From: Globodera rostochiensis
Taxonomy: Eukaryota; Nematoda; Chromadorea; Rhabditida; Heteroderidae
Direction: 5' to 3'
DNA length: 64,000 nt
Assembly: GCA_018350325.1 (NCBI GenBank)
Contig: JAEVLN010000002.1
Coordinates: 372,001 to 436,000, forward strand
Shown here piece after piece: positions 11,637 to 20,846 of the stretch (positions within the stretch are counted from its first letter, which is position 1; the number at the start of each line of letters is the position of its first letter). The notes under the pieces were generated by a model. The model had not been told where the DNA came from, did no database searches, and worked only from the letters and a program-made list of their open reading frames with translations. The position numbers and the translations under genes were made by a program.

Positions 11637-11734
11637 TGTTTGGCCATTTTACTCCGCGCGACATTTACAATGTGACATTGGCACCGACGAGTGTGGCACT
11701 TTTGAAGGCAACATTGCCGATTGGCTATTTGTGA
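11637..11734 (+). pseudogene. Truncated 3' end of the GH27 alpha-galactosidase gene
   Basis: The last 98 nt of the coding region of the gene at 49836-53261 are repeated here in inverse orientation, ending in the same TGA (11732-11734) and followed by the same 3' flank. Upstream of about 11637 the similarity stops abruptly, so this is a breakpoint fragment. It cannot encode an enzyme. Confidence 0.9.
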
Positions 11735-12208
11735 AAGTGACGGCGGCACACAAAAAATGATGAATACAATCACATTATAAGTGATCAAAGAATGAATGAG
11801 GATTGAAATTTTAATTGAAAGTAAGAACTTTAAATGATCGAATTACGGTAATTAATGATCTTTGTCCGATTTTCGAATGGCTTTAAGAATGTCTGAATGG
11901 ATTAAGCATAAAGCAGCAAATTATTGTGCCGGCCTGTAGCCAAACACCGGGTTGGATCGGTCCGTACGCCAAATTTTGTTCAATAATAAATTAAAAAATG
12001 GGAAATTTTTTATTTTAAAGAATTATTTTGATTTATTATATTCACAAAAGTTTTTTTCAAATTGGAAAATATTACTCATTTATGCAGCAATTCAATCTTT
12101 CTCAATCTTTCCGTTCTTATCGCCGCACCATCCCATCGATTTCTTCACAAAACAAATTTTCAGCAATTTTATCATTACATAATAAAAATAAATAATCATC
12201 ATATTTTT

Positions 12209-13312
12209 ATGAATAATTTGCACATCAAGGAAGCTTTGCCAGAAAATGCCACGACAATTTGGCCGTTACTTTTGGTTTGATAAACATTTAATTACAAAAA
12301 ACTTAAATTATTTTTAAAAATTATTTAAGCCAAGTTGATAATTTCAAAAGATTGATTTAGGCCTTTTAAACTTCAGTTAAAGTCATTTTTGTTAAATGGA
12401 TTTTAACTTTAAACGTAAATATTTTTTCAAAATTTGTTAGGAACTGTACGCTCATCTCCAAATGGGAACACCAAAAATTGATGCTTCCCAATTGTCTGAG
12501 GCGCTAAAGTCGGGGTTAGCCAAGGCTTTGTTGATTTATTCAAATGAAAAAAGTGACGAATTGGCCGCTTATGCACTGTACTTTACACTGACCTTGCGAG
12601 AGTTTGGCAAGGCAAGTTTTTTAGTAAATTTATTTATTAAATTTAAAATGACTTAATTCTATTAAAGTTTAAATAAACTAACAAAAAAATTGAATAAAAA
12701 CACATTTTACGTTTGGACGCTTACTTTTGAGCGTTTCTTAGTTTTCATTTTATCAAAAAATTCATTTGATTTTTTAAAAGAAGTTTTTCATAATGCCAAT
12801 TAATTAGGTAATTAATATTTTTTAGATGTTTATGCTGGAGGACATTTATGTCAAGGAAACATTTAGGCGACAAGGCATAGGCAAAGCAATTTTTAGTGAA
12901 CTTTCAAAAGTAAAATTTAATATATTGCTTAAATTATAGCAAAAATATATAAGCATTAAAAATCATTTAAGATTAATTAAATTTATTCATATTTTTATGT
13001 CACTAACAAAATTGTTGTCCTTAAAATTCTGCTTTTTTTTATTATTTCATTTTTGAATATTATTTACTTTAAATTTATTTTTTCATTTTTTAGCTCGCTT
13101 TTGTGCAGCAGTGCCCTTTGATTGAATGGTTTGTGCTGCGTTCGAATGCCAAAGCGATCGAATTTTACGATAATTTTGAAAATAGCAAAAATATGACTAA
13201 TAATTCTTCGGCGGTTGGTGACGATGAGCGACTTTATTGGTGGCGAATTGAGGAGAATGAATTTGCTGAGTTGGTAAACAAAACAAATAAATGTTTGTAT
13301 TTTGTTGAGTAA
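12209..13312 (+). CDS. GNAT acetyltransferase 1, diamine/thialysine (SSAT)-like, left copy
   Basis: Exons 12209-12274, 12441-12611, 12826-12909 and 13094-13312 give 179 residues. The order follows SSAT: N-terminal IKEALPENATTIWPLLLELY, central YALYFTLTLREFGK, then MFMLEDIYVKETFRRQGIGK with the acetyl-CoA pyrophosphate-binding R-x-x-G-I-G motif, and a C-terminal WFVLRSNAKAIEFYDNF. Family role: transfer of acetyl from acetyl-CoA to small amines. The second intron uses a GC donor (AAG|GCAAGT), kept in the right-arm copy; the first donor is a weak GTTTGA. The gene lies 0.3 kb upstream of GNAT 2 on the same strand. Substrate is inferred only from family. Confidence 0.85.
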
Positions 13313-13621
13313 AATTAATTAAAAGTAATTTTTAAATATATTTTAAGAAAACATAAAAAGTTTTAATTAACAAGATTTTTTTAATGCATGTGATTATAAT
13401 AATTATTGTAATTAATTTAAAAATTTATCAAAAATAAAATAAAAATTGTATTTTTAAAAAGTTCCAAAAGTGCAACTAGATTTAATTGGATAATTTATAT
13501 TTTTCCGAGTAAAAATATTAAATAAAAATTGCATTTTTAAATTTTGTAGGGTGTCGATTAATTAACAAAGATCTTTAATTAAATAATCAATTTTTTGAAT
13601 TTGAATGATTTTAAATTTCAG

Positions 13622-15463
13622 TGAAAATAAATGTCGCCAAAATTCCCATCGTTTTGGACGGCGATGTTATCAATTTGCAGCAAGCCAAAGCGTTGGCCGG
13701 GGTAAATTTATAAAATTAATAATTTTTCATCAAATATTTGACCATTTTTGCATTTTAGGACTGGATTTCACTGCTAAATGATGGCAATTTGGAGTGTGAG
13801 CATTATGAAATGATAAAAAAGTGGGTTAAAAATGGGGAAAAAACCCAATTTTTTTATTTACATTATTATTTTTTAAATTTTATTAGCCTATCTTCTACAT
13901 TTATGAATGGAGAATTCGGTGCCATTTTTGTTGAACATTTTGCAAATGGCCAAGTGATTGGCATGGCGTTGTTCAGTCGCCGGGGATTTTCAACGTGGCA
14001 TGGCCAGGTCTGATGACTAGGGAAGCAAATTATATGCACATGCATGTTTTTTTCCTGGACTCGGAACGGTCTGAAATGCACGAAAAACTTATTTTCAGCT
14101 TGGTTTGAAGCTTCTAGAACGCATTTCCATGTGCATATTTTGCATATTTGTGCATATTTTGCTATTTATGTGCATATTTTTTTCATTTTATGTGCATATT
14201 TCGCTTCCGGTCTGAATCCCACTCGTCCGAATCCCACTCAAGTCAAAAGTTCCCGAATCCCCTGAGCGTCTTAGGCTAAGCCTAAGCTTGATCTAAGCTA
14301 AGCTTAGGCTTAAGCTGGCTTAGGCTTAGGCCTAAGCCTAACAAACCTCAAGCCAGGGTGGCTTAGGCCTAAGCTAGGCTTAATATTAGCTTCAGTACGG
14401 GACTGAATCGGGACTCAGAGTGGGATTCAGACCGGTAGCCGCATATTTTGGCATTTTGCAAAAATTAGTGATCTTGGCAAGAAAAATTTGATTTTATTTC
14501 ATTTTCTTAAGAAATTTTTGAAAAAAGGGACAAATAGTCACAAAAGTTCATAAAAGTCGTCAAAATGCCAAAATAGTCACAAAAGTTCAAAAAAGTCGCC
14601 AAAACACTTGAAAATTAAGGAAATGTATCTCATCAGCAATTTTTAACCAATGTTGAATGAATTAGAAGAATTTTGGGGGAATTTTATATGTAATGAATTT
14701 GGAAAAATTTATGTGCATATTTTTTCATTTATATGCATATTTGGCAATTTTTGGTGCATATTTTATGCGCATATTTCAAGATTTTATGTGCATATTTTTT
14801 GCCTCCCTACTGATGACAATCAAAAACATTTGTATTAAATAAATTAAAAAAACTTAATGATCAAAATCACAAAAAATAAGTATAAAATTTGGCCCACATC
14901 TTACATATTTAGACAATGAGTTCAAAAAAAGTGTGATTATTTGGCATAACCTATTTTGCGTTACAAAATTAACATTTATTTATGATATCAAAAAAACGAC
15001 AAAACTCAACAAAAAATTTTAATTTTTGGCACTTTTGCAAGTTGGTAATCGGATCGATCCCTGCTGAATGGGACAAAACGGTTATTTATTAGGCTTTCTT
15101 GGCTGAATTTAAATATTTAAGTTTTAAATTCAATTCAATTTTAAAATATTTAAAGTTTCTTTACATTGACCAAATATTTGTTCGCCCCGATTGTCGTCGT
15201 AAAGGCATTGGCACCGCAATGGTTGCCGAATTGGTCAAAATTGCACAATTTCAAAACATAAAATGCATTAATTGGAGAGCTTCTGATAATGGGGACAAAA
15301 TTGCTGAAGCCTTCTTCAATTCGGTGCGTTTTGCAAAAAATAAATAATAAATTTTATTGAAAATCTTTTTAAGATTTGTTCCGTCAAATCGACAGAAAAT
15401 TTGATTTACCGTTGGCATATTATGGAAAAGCCGCCAGCACATTGTTCAGCAAATAAAAACTGA
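13622..15463 (+). CDS. GNAT acetyltransferase 2, SSAT-like, left copy (5' end unresolved)
   Basis: Exons 13622-13701, 13759-13820, 13887-14007, 15156-15323 and 15374-15463 read in one frame to a TGA, about 174 residues. Key motifs are GQVIGMALFSRRGFSTWHGQ, then YIDQIFVRPDCRRKGIGTA with the R-x-x-G-x-G loop, and a C-terminal IYRWHIMEKP. The first exon enters in phase 1 and its ATG (13631) is out of frame, so a start exon is missing from my model, or this is the second domain of one tandem-GNAT gene with GNAT 1. Intron 3 is inflated by a 0.8-kb hAT MITE inserted 10 bp after the donor; the right-arm copy lacks it. The frame is otherwise intact. Confidence 0.75.
14018..14809. mobile_element. 0.8-kb hAT-like MITE in GNAT 2 intron 3
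   Basis: Ends TAGGGAAGCAAATTATATGC and (complement of right end) TAGGGAGGCAAAAAATATGC, with an exact 8-bp TSD ctgatgac (14010-14017 and 14810-14817). The allelic-like right-arm intron (about 47519-47527) carries a single ctgatgac and no element, a direct empty-site demonstration. The interior is rich in tgtgcatatt units and hosts a nested second MITE. Confidence 0.96.
14202..14440. mobile_element. 239-bp MITE with TTAGGC-rich core, nested in another MITE
   Basis: Ends CGCTTCCGGTCTGAATCCCA and (complement) GGCTACCGGTCTGAATCCCA, exact 8-bp TSD gcatattt (14194-14201 and 14441-14448). The core alternates TTAGGC and GCCTAA with AAGCTT, so it is strongly self-complementary. Other copies are at 51407-51646 (complete) and 4939-5150 (truncated). 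Confidence 0.94.
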
Positions 15464-15898
15464 ATGTTTGAAGAAAGAAAGAAATTTTGGATTTTGGATT
15501 TTGATTCAAATTGTGTTTGGCATTTTGTCCCTTTTCCATCAAGAAATAACACAAATAATTTTACGCGAAAACGTTTTGGTCAATTTATTGTTTTTAAATT
15601 ATTTTGATTTTTGGACAAAAAAAACGAAAAATTTTTTTTGTTATACCATTGAACATTACAAAAAAAATTTACTCCTTGAAAAGTCCCGGTTAGTCCCGGT
15701 ACCGGTCCCGGTTGAAAATCTTGGTCCGGTCCCGGTTTTTCTGGTCTCGGGAAGTCCCGGTCCCGGTTTTTTCCAAAAGCCCCGGTCCCGTGCTACCCTA
15801 TTATTTACGTAACTAAATAAGACAGAAAAGAGCAAAAAAAATTCACAAGGAATATAATAATATATTTATTATTGTAATTGTATTAAAATACAAAAATT
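15464..15898. other. GNAT 2 3' flank with CCCGGT repeat relic
   Basis: Similarity to the right arm runs to about 15550, stops, and resumes at about 15810. The unmatched part ends in a cccggtcccg tract (15680-15800) finishing gctaccctatt, perhaps one end of an arm-specific insertion. No gene seen. Confidence 0.5.
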
Positions 15899-16340
15899 AG
15901 CGATCGCTCATGCCGACTCCAACCGAATACAACCGCTTATTTATGTGCCATTTCCAGGCAGAGATGACCGCCGGCGCCGCGTTAGCGAGCACAAACGGGC
16001 GATCCCTTTTTAAGACTTTGTGCGATGGCACTTTATAGACGCGAAGGATCAGAAACGTCTGCGGGAAACGGCGCCGGCAAGCAAAGCGGCACAGTGCCCG
16101 CCGTGTGCCGTTTCCTTATATAATAAAAACGAATTTTTAACAATTTTTTTCGATGGGGAACAAATAGGGCAAGAGAATGGACTAGAGAAGTGAACTCTTT
16201 CCATTTACGCTCATTTCTTTTCCTGTCCCTCCAAAATCTATGCCAAATCTTGCAAAAACAGTCACAGAATAGAGAACAAACATTGCACACATTAACATTT
16301 TTATTTCAGTCAGTCACGAGCAGCAAAAGAGTTTAATAAA
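15899..16340. repeat. GC-rich repeat R1 (left copy)
   Basis: Starts agcgatcgctcatgccgact and contains gccatttccaggc, ggaaacggcgccggcaagc and a ttatataa motif. It shares this order of blocks with R2 (16860-17250) and R3 (17995-18610) and is mirrored at 46070-46515. Function unknown; read on the minus strand the TATATAA could be a core promoter or LTR-like signal. Confidence 0.7.
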
Positions 16341-16859
16341 ATTGAAAATGCCAATTTCAACACTCACGCCAAATTCTCCTTTTCAAGGGCATCCTTGAAA
16401 GGACATTTGCCATTTTAAAGACGCTTTGCAAGGACTGTCCTTACATTGATGGCATGGGTAAGGAGAGCGGGCCATGGCCTCCTTGACCTCCCCTAACATG
16501 ATAAGTTGTGCAATATGTACAATTGGAGAGAGTTGAAGAAGAAATGAAAGGACCGACGAACGAAATGCCCTCGAGGGAGGAATTACCCACAAAGACTTAT
16601 CACACGATGCCATCGCCCTCGGCGATGGGGAGGGGACAGACCTCGTCTTCATTTCGTACTGTATCAATTGGACTACTGTTGATTGATCTGATTTGGATAA
16701 TAAATACTTTTGGAGAAGAAGTGACTCTGGGGGGGGGGATACGATCGGATATTGGCGGGGAAATGCTTAGAGCTTTAAAAGGACTTTCACAGTTGCAACA
16801 TGGCCGAATGAAAAATTTATTAAATTTAAAATTATAATAATTTTATAAAAAAATACAAA
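16341..16859. other. Arm segment and unmatched filler between R1 and R2
   Basis: The part to about 16498 is mirrored at about 45912-46075. The part from 16498 to 16830 has no clear mirror apart from a short gcaacatggcgaatgaaa block. It holds open frames on both strands but no splice-consistent gene. Confidence 0.45.
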
Positions 16860-17250
16860 AAGTTGAGCGATCGCTCAAGCCAACTCCAACCGGATGCAAC
16901 CGCCCATTTGTGTGCCATTTCCAGGCTGCCGGTCGAACCGCCGAGTGATCCAACGTGCCCGACCGTGCGTAAGCTCTCTGTCACTTTCTGTAGCGACAGA
17001 GAAGCAATCAGCCGCGCACGCAGCGCGTGCACAGCAAGCGCCCGCCTACCCCACAAAGCGTGCGGCAGGCGAAGCAAAAGGCGGCGACAGCGTGCGCACG
17101 CCGTCTGAGCCGCGGCGGGAAACGGCGCCGGCGAGCGAATCGCACGTCCTTTGCCGTCTGCCGCTTCCTTATATAATTGAAGCAAAATGTTACAATTTGT
17201 TTTCGATGAGAAGCAAAGAGGGCGAGTGACCCCGCGGGGCACGACTACGT
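16860..17250. repeat. GC-rich repeat R2 (left copy)
   Basis: Starts gagcgatcgctcaagccaac, carries the ggaaacggcgccggcgagcg block and cttatataa, and ends with a gagggcgagtgaccccgcgg stretch. Mirrored at 42250-42640. Long GC-rich open frames on both strands are composition artefacts. Confidence 0.7.
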
Positions 17251-17994
17251 TCTATAGACTATTTTGGAATACGCTCGTTTCTCAACAATTCTCCTCAAAA
17301 TACAAACTGTCTACTAATTCAAGGCCTCCCACCGCAGGGCTCACAATAAAATTTCACGTACATCAACGCAAAATTTAGGGCTCAAATAAAGTTTCATTCA
17401 TTTACTACAAAAAACAAAATTTGATTTAGCAATTTGCTTATGATGTGTGCCGTCATTAATCGTATTTATTCTCACCGGCAATTGTACCCAAGAATAAAGG
17501 GGTCCCCGGCTGTGCCGTAGGCGCCGCGGGCCAAATTTTTTCTAAAAATTTTGAAATTTTTCCACCAAATTGAGCGTTCACGTTTGGGCGCCCGTTATAT
17601 ATGCGAGGCTAGTCAAAATTTTAAGAATTGAATTATTCTGAAGGCTTTATTTTTATCGAGTCGAGAGACTCTCGAGATCCCTATTTAGCATTAGCTTCAC
17701 GACAAAAGCTTTTAAACTTCGAGTTCAATGATGACAAAAATGTTCAAGCCCCCAAATTGCCCAACAACAAAAAAATTTTTTTGTTTTGATTGTTCTATCG
17801 GTTCCAATTTTTTTTTCCAAAAAAATGCACCTCCTAATAAAAGTCGATCTTTAGTTTTTAAGAAATTAAAAAAAAATTAATAAATTTAAATTTATATACT
17901 AATTGTATAAAAATAAGGTTTAGCAAATTAAGGTAACCAACTTACTTATTTATTTATTATGGCCACACGTCATTACCATGATAAAAACAAAACA
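17251..17994. other. R2 3' flank and end of left arm
   Basis: To about 17780 this is mirrored at about 41795-42250 (tracts such as gccgtcattaatc and ttcaagcccccaaattgccc). Beyond that is AT-rich spacer. No gene recognised. Confidence 0.5.
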
Positions 17995-18610
17995 AAAAAT
18001 AAAGCGTTCGCTCATGCCGACTCCAACCGAATGCAACTGCCCATTTGTGTGCCATCTCCAGGCCAGGATGCCAAGTCGATCCCGCGTAACCGAGCCCCAA
18101 CCGAGCGCCCAGTCGGGCCCGCGAACCGAGCCCCAACCGAGCGATGCCTGCCCGGTCAGTCCCGCGTAACCGCTAGCCCCAACCGAGCGATGCCCGGACA
18201 GACCCGCGAAAGCTAGCTCCAACCAAGCGACCCCAATCAGACGGGCAAGAAACGGCGCCGGCAAGCAAATTGCACAACGCATGCTGTGCGTCGTTCTCTT
18301 ATATAATATAAGGAATTTTTAACAATTTTTTTCCGATGGGAAACAAATGGGGCAAGAGAAATGGAGTAGTGAATGCACTATTTTCATTTACGCTCATTTC
18401 TTTTCCTGTCCCTCTCCCCCCTCCTCCTCTTTTTGTTGAAAAAACTAAATTTATAATCGACGCGTAGAATATGCCCTTTTGAACAATTTGAACGCCGAAT
18501 CCGGAGCACGTTTTCAAAAATCGATTTCGGAAAATGTTGCAATTTGTTTTCCATGAAAAGCAAAGAGGGCGCGAGTGATGCCCTGCGGGGCTTCTAATTC
18601 AATAAAGGCT
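17995..18610. repeat. GC-rich repeat R3 with internal tandem units
   Basis: Third relative of R1 and R2 (tcatgccgactccaaccgaa, gaaacggcgccggcaagcaa, cttatataata). Inside, a unit of about 40-50 bp containing gccccaaccgagcg repeats about four times (18075-18235). Confidence 0.65.
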
Positions 18611-20846
18611 ATGAGGTTCAAGGACGATTATATTGATTTTGAAGTACATAACTTGTCAAATTTATAGAAATTCAAGTACACTCAAAATTTTCATTTCAGT
18701 CACGAGCAGCATGAGTTCAATAAAATTGAAAATGCCAATTCAACACTCACGTTCTCTTTAAGACATTCTTGATACAAAAATAAATTTTCATTAATTTATG
18801 TAGATGACTTCTTTTATCGACTTTCAATGGAATATTTTTATTGCATTTTATTTTATCACATATGTATATGCACAGGGTTTTCAAAAAATTGATAAAGCAT
18901 TAAAAAGGGGCCAACCCAACTCATCCATTACACAAAGTTTGGAGTTTCAAACTCTTTTCAGTGTAAACAAAATCAAACACCATTAGAAAGCTTTAATTGA
19001 TTAGAAGATATGCTTCAACAAAGTTCAAGCGGTTCAAAGCATTTTCAAGAAGTTATATTTGCGAAAGTGTCAAACTTTGAGATTGTGAGACTTTTCGAAC
19101 TTTTTTGCGTATAAACTTTATTGATTTTGTCCAAAACACTTAGTTTATGCCTACATAAAGATAAACTTATTAATTGTTTAATTTAAGAAGATTTTTAGAA
19201 CTTCAAACTTTGTAATGGATGAGTTGGGTGGGGTCCCCATTAAAATAAAAGGAAACATAAAATAATTCATGTAAAAAGCGAATTATTCACAATTTGCTTC
19301 GTTGGGCCGATCACACATTGACAACTTTTTGCTGAAGTGAAGCCCCGCAGGGCAATCAAAACTGAAATATAAATTTAAAATATTTAAACATTTTAAGAAG
19401 TAAATACAATAAAAATGATTCCTAAAAAAGTAGAGAATTCATAAACTCCAAAGTTAAAATGACTTAAACATCCAAAAAGAAGAATTATGGCAAAAAATAA
19501 ACATTTGTGTTATAAACTAGAGAGAATGGAATTTTTTAGTTCTTGAAACGCACGAAATATATTTTCTTCACCCCGACCCCGAAATTTGGACGTCCCCGAC
19601 CCCGATCCCCGACATGGCCAACCTAGATCCCCCGACTTTCCCGCCTCCGAGGGGTCGGGGGGACCAACCCTAAAATGCAAATGAAAAAATTAATTTTTCC
19701 GTATTTTTGGCTTAAACTTTGCAGGTCATCATTCATTTATGCCGAATTATCGAGGATCCCCGCCGGGCTTCAAAAACATTATTATTATTATTACCGATAA
19801 GCAATGGAACCAACGCAACGGTAAAAATGCTGACAGCTTGTCGGATCCGCAAAAAATCCATCGGTCTCACAAACAAATTCTGTTTTTACATTTATTTAGC
19901 TATGATAATATATTATGTATTATAAATAAAAGTATTTAAATAATTCATAAAATTTTATCAGGAAATAAAATTGGATCCAGACCGCTTTAATCTTAACTGA
20001 TTCAAACACTTATACAAACCATTTGGAAGCTCTCGTAGAGTTGAAGCTGTCGTCTCGTCAAGCTAAGCTTTGTGATTGGACATTTCAAAAAAAAAAAGAT
20101 GGCCTAAAAACCTCGAAAATCGGGATTTTCTAAACTTTTTTAGTTTTCTGGCCATAAATGTTTTGATATTTGTCCAAGCTTCATCTCGTCAGCGTTTCCA
20201 AATGGCTTTTAAAATGTCGAATCAGTTACGGTTAAAGCAACACGTTATTGCCCCGGTCTCTAGATTTAATCTGTACTCCAAAAATAAAATTTTGTATAAA
20301 ATTGAAAATAACAACAACAAAAAAAGCACATAACATACGTTTGTTGCCCGAGGTCTCCACTTCGGTTTTGACGATGGACGAAGGCTGTGGTGGTGCCGGT
20401 GCCGTTGTCGTATAAGCATTGTTCAGTGAAAAAACTGCGGCAAAGTATTGGTGGGAAGGTGTATTACGCTGAAATTGATAGTTGTTAGAAATAGTCGGGT
20501 TTTTCGAATTTTCAGGGATTTTTAGTTGAAAAATCCCATCCCCCGACATTTTTGGTTGATTTTTGTCTCCAAAGTTTCCGAAATTTCGATGTTTTTAGTT
20601 GAAAAAACCACAAACTCCGACATTTTTGTCCCCAAAGTTTCCGAAATTTCGGTGTTTTTAGTTGAAAAAACCACGAACTCCGACATTTTTGGTCGGATCG
20701 AAATCCCCAAACCCCAAAAATCTCAACCCCAACGTCGGGGTACCGCCAACCTAGTTAAAAAAGCTTAAATGATAAAATTAAAAAAAAACATAAGCCAAAA
20801 ATCTGGCATTATGTTTTTTGTTGTTTTTGCCTGAGAGCGATCGATG
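18611..20846. other. Repeat-rich gene-free stretch downstream of chitinase
   Basis: Contains a gaccccgaa/ggggtcgggg repeat relic (19565-19675), a fold-back relic (19979-20270, related to 33568-33880) and a gttgaaaaaaccac tandem (20525-20700). An ORF at 18804-18986 begins with a hydrophobic leader but has no support beyond that. Confidence 0.5.

Larger units (their letters stand above)
11637..17780. repeat. Left arm of a large inverted segmental duplication
   Basis: Sequence here reappears as its reverse complement at about 41795-49933: an alpha-galactosidase tail, GNAT gene 1, GNAT gene 2, GC-rich repeat R1 and GC-rich repeat R2, in mirrored order. Similarity continues through introns and flanks. 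This arm has an extra 0.8-kb MITE. The right arm has about 3 kb extra between R1' and R2'. Confidence 0.9.

Noticed and set aside
13603..13701. ATG at 13603 or 13631 as the GNAT 2 start
   Set aside because: Both are out of frame with the GNAT exons that follow.
16832..17242. Long GC-rich open frames on both strands in R2 (also 42250-42789)
   Set aside because: They lie in a repeat, run in several frames at once, show no domain and differ between the two arm copies in a non-codon pattern.
18804..18986. Possible small secreted protein
   Set aside because: Hydrophobic leader only; no splice support, no cysteines or repeats, and it lies among repeat relics.
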